NCBI RefSeq assembly: GCF_016648105.1
Contig: NZ_JACVVE010000018.1
Span: forward strand, 1-64,000
Length of the DNA: 64,000 bases
Direction: 5' to 3'
From: Pseudomonas sp. S31
GTDB taxonomy: Bacteria > Pseudomonadota > Gammaproteobacteria > Pseudomonadales > Pseudomonadaceae
Shown here: positions 46,073 through 54,983 of the stretch, one piece after another
How the letters are laid out: each line of letters starts with the position of its first letter
Numbering within the stretch: position 1 is the first letter of the stretch
Translations under genes and position numbers: made by a program
The notes under the pieces: generated by a model
The model's input: the letters and a program-made list of their open reading frames with translations, nothing else
Database searches by the model: none
Told to the model about the DNA's origin: nothing

Positions 46073-46391
46073 AGGTGGCGTGAAATTGACTTGCGTATAC
46101 GTGCGCAAGCAAAAATGAGGCCACGCCCTGATGTTCTCTTAGGATCACTCGATTGAGTATCCGTAGGTCAAAGGGCTGGCAGGACAGCTTTTTTGTGAAT
46201 TTAAGTGACTGAATTTTAAGGATTTTTAGTGGCGATGATGCGGGCATGACTAACATCGTAAAAAAAAAACTAAAGCCGATGGCCATTACGACGATAACCC
46301 CTATGACGGTTCTGGACGGCAACCTCGGAGCAAGCTGCTCCTTCAGCCCAGGAACCCATTTCGCCGATTGACCTACTGCAAGGAAAATGTC
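46073..46391. other. fliC control region
   Basis: About 320 AT-rich bases between the glycosyltransferase start and fliC. It contains the FliA promoter at 46271-46297, a run of ten As (46260-46269) just upstream of it, and an untranslated leader of about 88 bases before fliC. No gene is apparent. Confidence 0.6.
46271..46297 (+). promoter_or_regulatory. Sigma28 (FliA) promoter of fliC
   Basis: TAAAGCCG, 11 bases, GACGATAA. The -10 matches GCCGATAA in 7 of 8 positions and the -35 keeps TAAAG. The expected start is near 46304. Confidence 0.78.
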
Positions 46392-47531
46392 ATGGCTCTT
46401 ACCGTCAACACCAACATTGCCTCCCTGTCGGTTCAAAAGAACCTGACCAAAGCATCCGACTCGCTGACTACTTCGATGACTCGTCTGTCGACTGGTCTGC
46501 GCATCAACAGCGCCAAGGACGACGCAGCGGGTTCGCAGATCTCCAACCGTCTGACCAGCCAGACCAATGGCTTGAACGTTGCGATCAAGAACGCCCAAGA
46601 CGCCAACTCGATCGCTACAGCTGCTGAAGGCGCTCTGCAAGAGTCGACCTCGATTCTGCAGCGTATGCGTGAGTTGTCTCTGCAGTCGGCTAACGGCTCC
46701 AACAGTGCAGAAGATCAGGGCGCTCTGAACCAGGAGTTCAAGTCGCTGACAGCTGAACTGACCCGTATCTCCAAAACAACTACCTTCGGTGGCGGTAACT
46801 CAGGTATCAACCTCCTGGATGGTTCCGCTGGCAACCAGGGCACCTTGACCTTCCAAGTTGGTGCTAACGCCAATGAAACCGTTTCGTTCACTCTGAGTGA
46901 CATGAGCGCTAAAGCGCTCAAAGGTACTGCGTCCATTGCTTCGATGAACCTTGGCCTGACTGGCATGTCCGCTAGTTCCGTGCTGACCGCAGGTGCAACG
47001 GTCACTGTGGCAGGTGTTGAAGTGACCATCGCGTCGGGCTCGACCATGGGTGATTTGGTCGCCGCAATCAACACCAACGTGAGCGGCGTTACCGCGACCC
47101 TGAAGAGCGGTGGTGGCGATATCGTGCTGACTTCGGGTGAGGATATTGCGACCGTCAGTGGTACTGTGGGTGGTAGCTCTCTAACTGCTGCTGCTCAAGC
47201 TGCAACTTCTACTTCGTACACCGTTCAAAGCCTCAGCATTGCTGATGCAGGCTCCGCGCAGGAAGCCACGCAGGTCATCGACGCCGCCCTGAAGCAAATC
47301 GACACCCAGCGTTCGGCTCTGGGTGCCATCCAGAACCGTCTGGACAGCACCATCTCGAACCTGCAGAACGTCGCCGAGAGCGCCACCGCTGCTCTGTCGA
47401 CCATTCAGGACGTCGACTTCGCGGCCGAAACCGCCGAGATGACCAAGCAGCAGACCCTGCAGTCCGCCGCTACCGCTGTTCTGGCTCAGGCCAACCAGCT
47501 GCCTTCCGCTGTTCTGAAGCTGCTGCAGTAA
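46392..47531 (+). CDS. fliC: Flagellin FliC
   Basis: 379 residues. The conserved D0/D1 ends are MALTVNTNIASLSVQKNL and, at the C-terminus, TIQDVDFAAETAEMTKQQTL. The variable middle (about 165-285) is short, with Ser/Thr-rich, Gly/Ala-rich sequence that offers O-glycosylation sites. AAGGA precedes the ATG. The filament monomer is exported via the type III system with FliS. The 22-residue region seen by plant FLS2 (residues 30-51) differs from the common Pseudomonas form at several positions. Confidence 0.96.
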   Translation: MALTVNTNIASLSVQKNLTKASDSLTTSMTRLSTGLRINSAKDDAAGSQISNRLTSQTNGLNVAIKNAQDANSIATAAEGALQESTSILQRMRELSLQSANGSNSAEDQGALNQEFKSLTAELTRISKTTTFGGGNSGINLLDGSAGNQGTLTFQVGANANETVSFTLSDMSAKALKGTASIASMNLGLTGMSASSVLTAGATVTVAGVEVTIASGSTMGDLVAAINTNVSGVTATLKSGGGDIVLTSGEDIATVSGTVGGSSLTAAAQAATSTSYTVQSLSIADAGSAQEATQVIDAALKQIDTQRSALGAIQNRLDSTISNLQNVAESATAALSTIQDVDFAAETAEMTKQQTLQSAATAVLAQANQLPSAVLKLLQ

Positions 47532-47556
47532 TACCGGCCTAACGGCTAAAAGATGA

Positions 47557-47583
47557 GAAAGGGCGCCTCGCGCCCTTTCTTGC
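47557..47583 (+). terminator. fliC terminator
   Basis: GAAAGGGCG / CGCCCTTTC with a five-base loop and a short T-rich tail, 25 bases after the fliC stop. Confidence 0.88.
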
Positions 47584-47606
47584 TTCCGGTTTGAGGGATG
47601 TGATCC

Positions 47607-47957
47607 ATGGACATAAATCTCAATGTGAATGCGGCATCCAGTAATCTCGCCTCCGCTGCGGCGGTCGGTTCCGCCCAGGGGCGGCCGGATGCTGGGATTC
47701 AGCCTGATGCTGGGCAGGACGCCTCGGAAAGCGCCATCCAGACGCTGGACCAGGCGGTCGAAAGCCTGCAAAAGCTCGCTCAGTCTTCCCATCGCAACTT
47801 GGACTTTTCCATCGATGAGGGCTCCGGCCAGACGGTGGTGAAGGTCGTGGCTAGCGATACCGGGGAGGTTATTCGCCAGATCCCTTCGGAAGTGGCGCTG
47901 AAACTGGCGCAAAGTCTGAAGGACGCCGACGGGCTACTGTTCAACGACATGGCTTGA
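47607..47957 (+). CDS. flaG: FlaG family protein
   Basis: 116 residues. The C-terminal domain has the FlaG pattern (LDFSIDEGSGQTVVKVVASDTGEVIRQIPSEVALKLAQSL, from about residue 66); the N-terminal part is low-complexity. FlaG proteins influence filament length. Between fliC and fliD, as in other pseudomonads. Confidence 0.9.
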   Translation: MDINLNVNAASSNLASAAAVGSAQGRPDAGIQPDAGQDASESAIQTLDQAVESLQKLAQSSHRNLDFSIDEGSGQTVVKVVASDTGEVIRQIPSEVALKLAQSLKDADGLLFNDMA

Positions 47958-47962
47958 GGGAG

Positions 47963-47978
47963 TGGCGCGGATCTTGTA
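47963..47978 (+). promoter_or_regulatory. Weak sigma54-like promoter of fliD-fliS-fliT
   Basis: TGGCGCGGATCTTGTA fits the sigma54 pattern, but the -12 element is GT in place of GC. In P. aeruginosa the fliD operon is RpoN/FleQ-dependent, which supports it. The expected start is near 47989, 65 bases before the fliD ATG. Confidence 0.4.
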
Positions 47979-48053
47979 TGCCAAGCGGCCATACGTCATG
48001 AATCCGCCACATGAGCAGCGCTAAGCGCCAATTTTTGATAGGGAGCCTGAGCA

Positions 48054-49463
48054 ATGGGCACTTCCGTTAACGGGGTCGGTTCCGGCATCGATATCGACTC
48101 GATCGTCTCTGCCCTGGTCTCGGCGCAAAAGGCGCCGAAGCAAAGCCAGATCGATACCGCCACGACCAAGGCCACTACCAGCCTGTCGGCCATCGGCACA
48201 CTGAAAAGCGCGCTGTCCAAGTTCCAGACGGCGATGTCGGACCTGGCCGAGAACAGCTCGTTCACCGGTATGACCGCCAAGTCCTCCAATGAAGAGGCGC
48301 TCACCGCCAAGGTCGGCGCTGGCGCGGCGTCCGGTACCTACGTCATCAAGACGACTTCGATCGCTACCAGCTCCAAGGTCGCGACCCAATACATTTCGAC
48401 TGGCACCACCTTCGGTGCGGGTACGTTCACCATCTCGCAGGGTGCAGGGGCGGCCAGTTCTGCATCGACGACGACCATCAAGGTCGCCAGCGGCGCCACG
48501 TTGTCGGACATTCGCGACAGTATCAACACTCAGCTCAAAGACAGCGGCATCACTGCCAACATCATTTCCGACTCCGAAGGCCAGCGCCTAGTGCTGAGCT
48601 CCACGAACACCGGTGAAGGCACTGACATCACCCTGACTACGAACTCCACTGCGTTGAGCGCGCTGGGGATCGCCGCGGGCGCCAAAGCGTCCGACTCCAC
48701 GGGGGGGTATGTAGTCGAGCCGGCAGCCGATGCGGTGTACACCATCGATGGCCTGTCGATGAAAAGTGCCACCAACGAGATCACCACCGCCATCAGCGGT
48801 GTCGAGTTCACCCTGCTGGAAGACGACACCAAGTCGACCATCACCGTCGATACCAACACCGATGGCCTGAAAGAGTCGATCACTTCGTTCGTCGATGCCT
48901 ACAACTCATTGATGTCCAGCATCAAGACGCTGACCACGGTGACCTCGGGCACCGATGACGATGGCAATGCGACGACCACGGCCGCAGCCCTGACCAGTGA
49001 TTCGAGCGTGCGTAACATCGTCAACAGCCTGCGTAACCAATTGGTTAGCAGCTCTGGCGATGGCGGCACGCTCAAGCTCCTTTCGCAGTTGGGCGTTTCG
49101 ACCCAAAACGATGGCACCCTCTCTATCGATGAGGATGATCTGGAGGCGGCGCTGGAAAAGAATGCTGCCTCTGTCGAAAGCTTCTTCACCGGTACCAATG
49201 GCCTGTTGTCGCGGATGTCTTCGACGCTGGATCTCTACGTGGCCGATGATGGCCTGCTGGACCAGCGCACCGACTCGCTGAACGACACGTTGTCCGACCT
49301 GGCCACGCAGCAGACCAACCTGGACCGCCGGATCACCAAATACGAGGCGACCATGTACGCCAAGTACAACGCGATGGACACCCTCGTGGCGCAGCTCACG
49401 GCTACGAGTACCAGCGTGATGACCACCCTGAACGCGCTGAACAATGCCAGTTCGGACGACTGA
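48054..49463 (+). CDS. fliD: Filament cap protein FliD
   Basis: 469 residues. N-terminal FliD_N (VNGVGSGIDIDSIVSALVSAQKAP) and C-terminal FliD_C domain ending in helices (LDRRITKYEATMYAKYNAMDTLVAQLT). It forms the pentameric or hexameric cap that folds incoming flagellin and, in P. aeruginosa, binds mucin. First gene of fliD-fliS-fliT. Confidence 0.95.
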   Translation: MGTSVNGVGSGIDIDSIVSALVSAQKAPKQSQIDTATTKATTSLSAIGTLKSALSKFQTAMSDLAENSSFTGMTAKSSNEEALTAKVGAGAASGTYVIKTTSIATSSKVATQYISTGTTFGAGTFTISQGAGAASSASTTTIKVASGATLSDIRDSINTQLKDSGITANIISDSEGQRLVLSSTNTGEGTDITLTTNSTALSALGIAAGAKASDSTGGYVVEPAADAVYTIDGLSMKSATNEITTAISGVEFTLLEDDTKSTITVDTNTDGLKESITSFVDAYNSLMSSIKTLTTVTSGTDDDGNATTTAAALTSDSSVRNIVNSLRNQLVSSSGDGGTLKLLSQLGVSTQNDGTLSIDEDDLEAALEKNAASVESFFTGTNGLLSRMSSTLDLYVADDGLLDQRTDSLNDTLSDLATQQTNLDRRITKYEATMYAKYNAMDTLVAQLTATSTSVMTTLNALNNASSDD

Positions 49464-49562
49464 TCGGGTGCATCGACCTCGCGGGGGTAAAGAAAGCCCC
49501 CTCGATGTCGATACAATGTTCAGTGGCGATCATCGCCAATAGAATTCCACAGGGGCACCGCA

Positions 49563-49961
49563 ATGAACCGTATGGCCGCGCTTCGCCAATACCGCAACGT
49601 CAACACCCAATCCGAAATCCACGACGCTTCCCCGCATCGGCTGATCCAGCTGCTGATGGAGGGCGGCCTGAGCCGCATCGCCCAGGCGCGTGGCTGCATG
49701 GAGCGCGGTGAGATGTTCGAGAAGGCCAAGCTGATCGCCAAGGCGCTGGACATCATCGCCGGCCTGCGCGAAGCACTGGACTTCAAGCAGGGTGGTGAGC
49801 TGGCCAACGATTATGCGCGTCTTTACGATTTCATGACCCGTCATCTGGTCGAAGCCAACCGCAACAACAGCATCCAGGCGCTCGACGAAGTAACCAAGGT
49901 CTTGGTGGAGCTGAAGATGGGCTGGGACGGCATTGCCCAGCAAGCGGCGGTGGCCCCATGA
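49563..49961 (+). CDS. fliS: Flagellin export chaperone FliS
   Basis: 132 residues, all helical. Family pattern: ASPHRLIQLLMEGGLSRIAQARGCMERG and ARLYDFMTRHLVEANRNN. It binds the C-terminal D0 region of flagellin and prevents premature polymerisation. It overlaps the next gene by four bases (ATGA). Confidence 0.94.
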   Translation: MNRMAALRQYRNVNTQSEIHDASPHRLIQLLMEGGLSRIAQARGCMERGEMFEKAKLIAKALDIIAGLREALDFKQGGELANDYARLYDFMTRHLVEANRNNSIQALDEVTKVLVELKMGWDGIAQQAAVAP

Positions 49962-50290
49962 GCCCGATCCTCGACGACTCGGACCTCAGCGTCTCGCAGC
50001 GGGTCAGTGCCGCTCGTGCGGCGTTGGCCGATGCGCTGGCCCGGGAGGACTGGGAGGCGGTCGGGGCGCTGGACGTCGAATGCCGCGCGTGCGTCGAGGC
50101 GGTGCTGGGTGAGCCGGGTCTTGATCGTGAGAAGCTGCGCGATGACCTTGAAGGCCTTCTCGAACTCTATCGCTCGCTGGTCGCGGATGTGAGCGAGGCG
50201 CGCCAGGCCATTGCCCGGGAGATGTCCGAATATCGCAAGTCAACGAGCCAGGCGAAGGTCTACAGCCTGTTCTCGGGCGCGCGTCGCTGA
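49958..50290 (+). CDS. FliT-like flagellar protein
   Basis: 110 residues, helical and highly charged (REDWEAVGALDVECRACVEAV). By position and size it corresponds to FliT of other bacteria and to the small gene after fliS in P. aeruginosa (fleP/fliS'). Sequence similarity is too weak by eye for a firm name. FliT proteins chaperone FliD and can act on the master regulator. It is translationally coupled to fliS. Confidence 0.75.
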   Translation: MSPILDDSDLSVSQRVSAARAALADALAREDWEAVGALDVECRACVEAVLGEPGLDREKLRDDLEGLLELYRSLVADVSEARQAIAREMSEYRKSTSQAKVYSLFSGARR

Positions 50291-50630
50291 AGCAGTATTG
50301 TTGGGCGCAGTAGGGTCAGCGTCGTGATATGTCAAGATCTGGCTGTGTAAAGATAGGTAAAGTCAATCATCCGGCGCCAAGTGAAATCAGTATTGCTTTT
50401 TTTATGACGAAATGACCCTGAAACGCCAAGCAAAATGCGCCGCCAAGGTATACCATCTGTTCAGTTAACTCGAAACGCCCCATCCGGGCGCCATAAAATT
50501 GACCTTTACAGATTTTCGACTTAACTAGTGTCTATTTAACCATTTCCGGCATCAAATCATGACCGACCGGTCGGCTTTGAGCTAACTACGCCCTTTGGCG
50601 CCGAGAATTGACTAGGGAAGTTGCTATTGC
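50291..50630. other. fleQ upstream region
   Basis: 340 AT-richer bases with no gene. TTGACC (50499-50504) could be a -35, but no good -10 follows. A perfect 12-bp palindrome CCGACCGGTCGG lies at 50563-50574, 57 bases before fleQ. AmrZ and Vfr act at fleQ in P. aeruginosa; I cannot identify their sites by eye. Confidence 0.5.
50563..50574. promoter_or_regulatory. Palindromic operator candidate before fleQ
   Basis: CCGACCGGTCGG is a perfect 12-base palindrome in an AT-rich surrounding. Its style resembles TetR-family operators. Regulator unknown. Confidence 0.4.
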
Positions 50631-52106
50631 ATGTGGCGTGAAACCAAGATTCTCCTGATCGATGACGACAGCGCCCGCCGCCGCGATCTGGCGGTGGTCC
50701 TGAATTTCCTCGGGGAAGAAAACATCCCCTGCTCCAGCCATGACTGGCAGCAGGCGGTGGCTTCGTTGTCTTCCAGCCGCGAAGTGCTGTGCGTGCTCAT
50801 CGGCACCGTCAACTCCCCAGGCAACGTGCTTGGGCTGCTTAAGACCGTGGTCGGGTGGGATGAGTTCCTTCCCGTTCTGCTTTTAGGCGAAATTTCTTCG
50901 GCTGAGTTTCCGGACGACCTGCGCCGCCGTGTGCTGGCCAACCTGGAGATGCCGCCCAGCTACAGCCAACTGCTCGACACCCTGCACCGCGCCCAGGTCT
51001 ACCGCGAGATGTACGACCAGGCCCGCGAGCGCGGCCGCCAGCGCGAGCCCAACCTGTTCCGTAGCCTGGTCGGCACCAGCCGTGCCATCCAGCATGTGCG
51101 GCAGATGATGCAGCAGGTGGCCGACACCGACGCCAGCGTGCTGATCCTCGGCGAGTCGGGCACCGGCAAGGAAGTGGTGGCGCGCAACCTGCACTACCAT
51201 TCCAAGCGCCGCGAAGCGCCGTTCGTGCCGGTCAACTGCGGGGCGATCCCGGCCGAGTTGCTGGAAAGCGAACTGTTCGGCCACGAGAAGGGCGCGTTCA
51301 CCGGGGCCATCACCAGCCGCGCCGGGCGCTTCGAACTGGCCAACGGCGGTACCCTGTTCCTCGACGAGATCGGCGACATGCCGCTGCCGATGCAGGTCAA
51401 GTTGCTGCGCGTGCTGCAGGAACGCACCTTCGAACGCGTGGGCAGCAACAAGACCCAGAGCATCGACGTGCGCATCATCGCCGCGACCCACAAGAACCTC
51501 GAAGCCATGATCGAGGACGGGACCTTCCGCGAAGACCTGTACTACCGGCTCAACGTGTTCCCCATCGAGATGGCGCCGCTGCGTGAGCGCGTGGAAGACA
51601 TCCCGCTGCTGATGAACGAGCTGATCTCGCGCATGGAGCACGAGAAGCGCGGCTCGATCCGCTTCAACTCGGCGTCGATCATGTCGCTGTGCCGCCACGG
51701 CTGGCCGGGTAACGTCCGCGAGCTGGCCAACCTGGTCGAGCGCATGGCGATCATGCACCCGTACGGGGTGATCGGGGTGTCGGAGCTGCCGAAGAAATTC
51801 CGCTACATCGACGACGAAGACGAGCAGATGGTCGACAGCCTGCGCAGCGACCTGGAAGAGCGCGTGGCGATCAACGGCCATGCGCCGAACCTGGGCAGCC
51901 ACGCGATGCTGCCGCCCGAGGGGCTGGACCTCAAGGACTACCTCGGCAGCCTCGAGCAGGGGTTGATCCAGCAGGCGCTGGACGATGCCAACGGCATCGT
52001 GGCGCGTGCGGCCGAGCGCTTGCGTATTCGCCGCACCACCCTGGTGGAGAAGATGCGCAAGTACGGCATGAGCCGGCAGGGTGGCGAGGAGTCGGCGGAG
52101 GACTGA
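50631..52106 (+). CDS. fleQ: Flagellar master regulator FleQ
   Basis: 491 residues. N-terminal receiver-like FleQ domain without a phospho-acceptor Asp, AAA+ sigma54-interaction domain with Walker A GESGTGKE (174-181), the GAFTGA loop that contacts sigma54 and DEIGDMP, and a C-terminal Fis-type helix-turn-helix (RAAERLRIRRTTLVEKM). It binds c-di-GMP, activates early flagellar genes and represses or activates exopolysaccharide genes. Monocistronic, between the fliDST and fleSR units. Confidence 0.96.
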   Translation: MWRETKILLIDDDSARRRDLAVVLNFLGEENIPCSSHDWQQAVASLSSSREVLCVLIGTVNSPGNVLGLLKTVVGWDEFLPVLLLGEISSAEFPDDLRRRVLANLEMPPSYSQLLDTLHRAQVYREMYDQARERGRQREPNLFRSLVGTSRAIQHVRQMMQQVADTDASVLILGESGTGKEVVARNLHYHSKRREAPFVPVNCGAIPAELLESELFGHEKGAFTGAITSRAGRFELANGGTLFLDEIGDMPLPMQVKLLRVLQERTFERVGSNKTQSIDVRIIAATHKNLEAMIEDGTFREDLYYRLNVFPIEMAPLRERVEDIPLLMNELISRMEHEKRGSIRFNSASIMSLCRHGWPGNVRELANLVERMAIMHPYGVIGVSELPKKFRYIDDEDEQMVDSLRSDLEERVAINGHAPNLGSHAMLPPEGLDLKDYLGSLEQGLIQQALDDANGIVARAAERLRIRRTTLVEKMRKYGMSRQGGEESAED

Positions 52107-52122
52107 CGGTCCACGCCGCGCC

Positions 52123-52189
52123 CTTCGCGGGTAAACCCGCTCCTACAGGCGTTACGCGCTCTTCTGTAGGAGCGGGTTTACCCGCGAAG
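52123..52189. repeat. REP pair downstream of fleQ
   Basis: Nearly perfect facing copies CTTCGCGGGTAAACCCGCTC... (52123-52148) and its complement (52164-52189), separated by 15 bases. Confidence 0.92.
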
Positions 52190-52230
52190 AGGCCAGGCCT
52201 GCCAACCACAAACCCACAAACCCCCATCCC

Positions 52231-52246
52231 CGGCACGGCTATTGCA
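52231..52246 (+). promoter_or_regulatory. Sigma54 promoter of fleSR
   Basis: CGGCACGGCTATTGCA: GG-N10-GC with GGCACG and TTGCA. The expected start is near 52257, 43 bases before the fleS ATG. FleQ activates this promoter in P. aeruginosa. Confidence 0.82.
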
Positions 52247-52299
52247 CTACCGCTGGCAACACACCGTTTTTATGACGGTCAGCCACGCGAGAGAGCACG

Positions 52300-53508
52300 A
52301 TGCCCCAGGCCGCCCACTTTTCCCGAGCCCCCGATCCGCAGGGGCGTACCCCGATCGAGCAGGAAAGTCGACAGGGGCTCGAGCAGGCCTTCGCCCTGTT
52401 CAACCAGATGTCCACCCAGCTCACCCAGTCCTACAGCATGCTCGAAGCCCGCGTCAGCGAGCTCAAGGGCGAGCTGGCGGTGGTCAGTGCCCAGCGCATG
52501 GCCGAGCTGGGCGAAAAGGAGCGCCTGGCCAACCGCCTGCAGCATCTGCTCGATCTGCTCCCGGGTGGGGTGATCGTGATCGACGGCCAGGGCCTGGTGC
52601 GCGAGGCCAACCCCGCTGCCTGCGGCCTGCTCGGCGAACCCCTGGTCGGCCAGCTGTGGCGCCAGGTCATCGCTCGCAGCTTCGCCCCGCGCAAGGACGA
52701 CGGCCATGAAGTCTCGCTGCGCGATGGCCGCCGCCTGTCCATCGCCACCCGCTCGCTGGATGCCGAGCCCGGCCAGTTGGTGCTGCTCAACGACCTGACT
52801 GAAACCCGTCGCCTGCAAGACCAGTTGGCGCGCCATGAGCGCCTGTCGTCGCTGGGCCGCATGGTCGCCTCGCTGGCCCACCAGATCCGCACGCCGCTGT
52901 CCGCTGCCATGCTCTACGCCAGCCACCTGGCCGACGACCTGCAGACCCTGGCCCCGGAAACCCGCCAGCGCTTCGCCGCCAACCTCAAGGAGCGCCTGCA
53001 CGAGCTGGAACACCAGGTGCGCGACATGCTGGTGTTCGCCCGTGGCGAGCTGCCACTGGGCGACCGGGTTACTCCCAAGGCGCTGTTCCAGGCCTTGCAG
53101 CAGGCGGCCCAGCCTCACGTGCAGGGCCACGCCGTGCGCTGGCAGTGCGACAGTCACCTGGGTGAGTTGCTGTGCAATCGCGACACCCTGGTCGGCGCCG
53201 TGCTCAACCTGATCGAGAACGCCGTGCAGGCCAGCGCCGATCCCGCTCGGCTCAAGGTTCACCTGTACCGCCGCGAGCAGACCCTGCACCTGTGCATCAG
53301 TGATGCCGGCAGTGGTGTCGCCGCCGAGTTGCTCGAACGCCTGGGCGAGCCGTTCCTGACCACCAAATCCACCGGCACCGGCCTCGGCCTGGCGGTGGTC
53401 AAGGCCGTGGTGCGTGCCCATCAGGGCCGGGTCGAGCTGCGTTCCAAGGTCGGTCGCGGCACTTGCGTGAAGGTGCTGCTGCCGCTGATTGCCACGGAGG
53501 CCAAGTGA
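52300..53508 (+). CDS. fleS: Flagellar sensor histidine kinase FleS
   Basis: 402 residues, no membrane segment, so cytosolic. Helical N-terminus (40-80), PAS domain (about 80-170; GVIVIDGQGLVREANPAACG), HisKA with His194 in SLAHQIRTPLS, and HATPase with the N and G boxes (NLIENAVQAS, GTGLGLAVVKAVV). It phosphorylates FleR. The stop overlaps the fleR ATG (TGATG). Confidence 0.95.
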   Translation: MPQAAHFSRAPDPQGRTPIEQESRQGLEQAFALFNQMSTQLTQSYSMLEARVSELKGELAVVSAQRMAELGEKERLANRLQHLLDLLPGGVIVIDGQGLVREANPAACGLLGEPLVGQLWRQVIARSFAPRKDDGHEVSLRDGRRLSIATRSLDAEPGQLVLLNDLTETRRLQDQLARHERLSSLGRMVASLAHQIRTPLSAAMLYASHLADDLQTLAPETRQRFAANLKERLHELEHQVRDMLVFARGELPLGDRVTPKALFQALQQAAQPHVQGHAVRWQCDSHLGELLCNRDTLVGAVLNLIENAVQASADPARLKVHLYRREQTLHLCISDAGSGVAAELLERLGEPFLTTKSTGTGLGLAVVKAVVRAHQGRVELRSKVGRGTCVKVLLPLIATEAK

Positions 53509-54881
53509 TGGGCATCAACGTGCTGCTGGTCGAGGACGACCGGGTGCTGCGCCAGGCCCTGGGCGATACCCTGGAGATCGGCGGCTTCGCCTACCGCGCC
53601 GTGGGCAGTGCCGAGGAGGCGCTGGAAGCGGTGAAGGCCGAACCTTTCAGCCTGGTGGTCAGCGACGTCAACATGCCGGGCATGGACGGCCACCAGTTGC
53701 TAGCCCAGCTGCGCCGCCAGCACCCGCAGTTGCCGGTGCTGCTGATGACCGCCCACGCGGCGGTCGAGCGCGCGGTCGAGGCCATGCGCCAGGGCGCCGC
53801 CGACTACCTGGTCAAGCCGTTCGAGCCCAAGGCCTTGCTGAGCCTGGTGCAACGCCATGCCGGCGGCGCCGGGGTGGCGGACGAGGAGGGGCCGGTGGCC
53901 TGTGAAGCGGCCAGCCGCCAGTTGCTGGACCTGGCGGCTCGCGTGGCGCGCAGCGACTCGACCGTGCTGGTGTCCGGCGAATCGGGCACCGGCAAGGAGG
54001 TGCTGGCGCGCTTCATCCACCAGCAATCGCCCCGTGCGGCCCAGCCTTTCGTTGCGATCAACTGCGCGGCGATCCCCGACAACATGCTCGAAGCTACCCT
54101 GTTCGGCCATGAGAAGGGCGCCTTCACCGGCGCCATCGCCGCCCAGGCGGGCAAGTTCGAGCAGGCCGAGGGCGGCACCCTGCTGCTCGACGAGATTTCC
54201 GAAATGCCCCTGGGGTTGCAGGCCAAGCTGCTGCGCGTGCTGCAGGAACGCGAGGTCGAGCGGGTGGGTGGGCGCAAGCCGATCCCCCTGGACATCCGCG
54301 TGCTCGCCACCACCAACCGCGACCTTGCCGGGGAAGTGGCGGCTGGGCGCTTCCGCGAAGACCTGTACTATCGCCTGTCGGTGTTCCCGCTGGCCTGGCA
54401 GCCGCTGCGCGAGCGCACCGGGGATATCCTGCCGTTGGCCGAGCGCTTGCTGGCACGCCACGTGGCGAAGATGAAGCACGCGCCGGTGCGCCTGTCGGCC
54501 GATGCCCGCGCCTGCCTGCAGGCCCATGCCTGGCCGGGCAACGTACGTGAACTGGACAACGCCTTGCAGCGGGCGCTGATCCTGCAGCAGGGCGGCGTCA
54601 TCGAAGCGGCGGATTTCTGTCTGGCCGGCGCCATTCCCTTGTCGGCAGGCCGTCCGGCCGCCACTGCACCGGCAGCGCTCGAGGCTGCCGAGGCGCCGGG
54701 CGACCTCGGTGGCGACATGCGCCGCCACGAATTCCAGATGATCATCGACACCCTGCGCGCCGAGCGCGGCCGCCGCAAGGAAGCCGCCGAGCGTCTCGGC
54801 ATCAGCCCGCGCACCCTGCGCTACAAGCTCGCGCAGATGCGCGACGCCGGCCTGGACGTGGAAGCCAGCCTGTACGGCTAA
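53508..54881 (+). CDS. fleR: Sigma54-dependent response regulator FleR
   Basis: 457 residues. Receiver domain with phospho-acceptor Asp53 in VVSDVNMPGMDG, AAA+ domain with GESGTGKEVLA, GAFTGA and DEISEMP, and a Fis-type helix-turn-helix (EAAERLGISPRTLRYKL). After phosphorylation by FleS it activates the class III operons; flgBCDE, flgFGHIJKL and fliK in this window are the expected targets. Confidence 0.96.
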   Translation: MGINVLLVEDDRVLRQALGDTLEIGGFAYRAVGSAEEALEAVKAEPFSLVVSDVNMPGMDGHQLLAQLRRQHPQLPVLLMTAHAAVERAVEAMRQGAADYLVKPFEPKALLSLVQRHAGGAGVADEEGPVACEAASRQLLDLAARVARSDSTVLVSGESGTGKEVLARFIHQQSPRAAQPFVAINCAAIPDNMLEATLFGHEKGAFTGAIAAQAGKFEQAEGGTLLLDEISEMPLGLQAKLLRVLQEREVERVGGRKPIPLDIRVLATTNRDLAGEVAAGRFREDLYYRLSVFPLAWQPLRERTGDILPLAERLLARHVAKMKHAPVRLSADARACLQAHAWPGNVRELDNALQRALILQQGGVIEAADFCLAGAIPLSAGRPAATAPAALEAAEAPGDLGGDMRRHEFQMIIDTLRAERGRRKEAAERLGISPRTLRYKLAQMRDAGLDVEASLYG

Positions 54882-54907
54882 ACCAATTAAGCAATCGAGC
54901 AGCGGGC

Positions 54908-54923
54908 TGGCACTCTTGTTGCT
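54908..54923 (+). promoter_or_regulatory. Sigma54 promoter of fliE-fliF-fliG
   Basis: TGGCACTCTTGTTGCT: GG-N10-GC. The expected start is near 54934, 50 bases before the fliE ATG. A FleQ-like word (GTCAAAAAAATG, 54950) lies downstream of the start. Confidence 0.82.
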
Positions 54924-54983
54924 AGCACCAGGCTATCCGCCGCATGCGTGTCAAAAAAATGCGGCCGCCGGAGAGAGAAGTTC

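Noticed and set aside
46256..46280. Alternative FliA promoter using GCCGAT at 46275 as the -10
   Set aside because: The -35 at proper distance is poor; TAAAG overlapping this word gives a much better match with GACGATAA at 46290.
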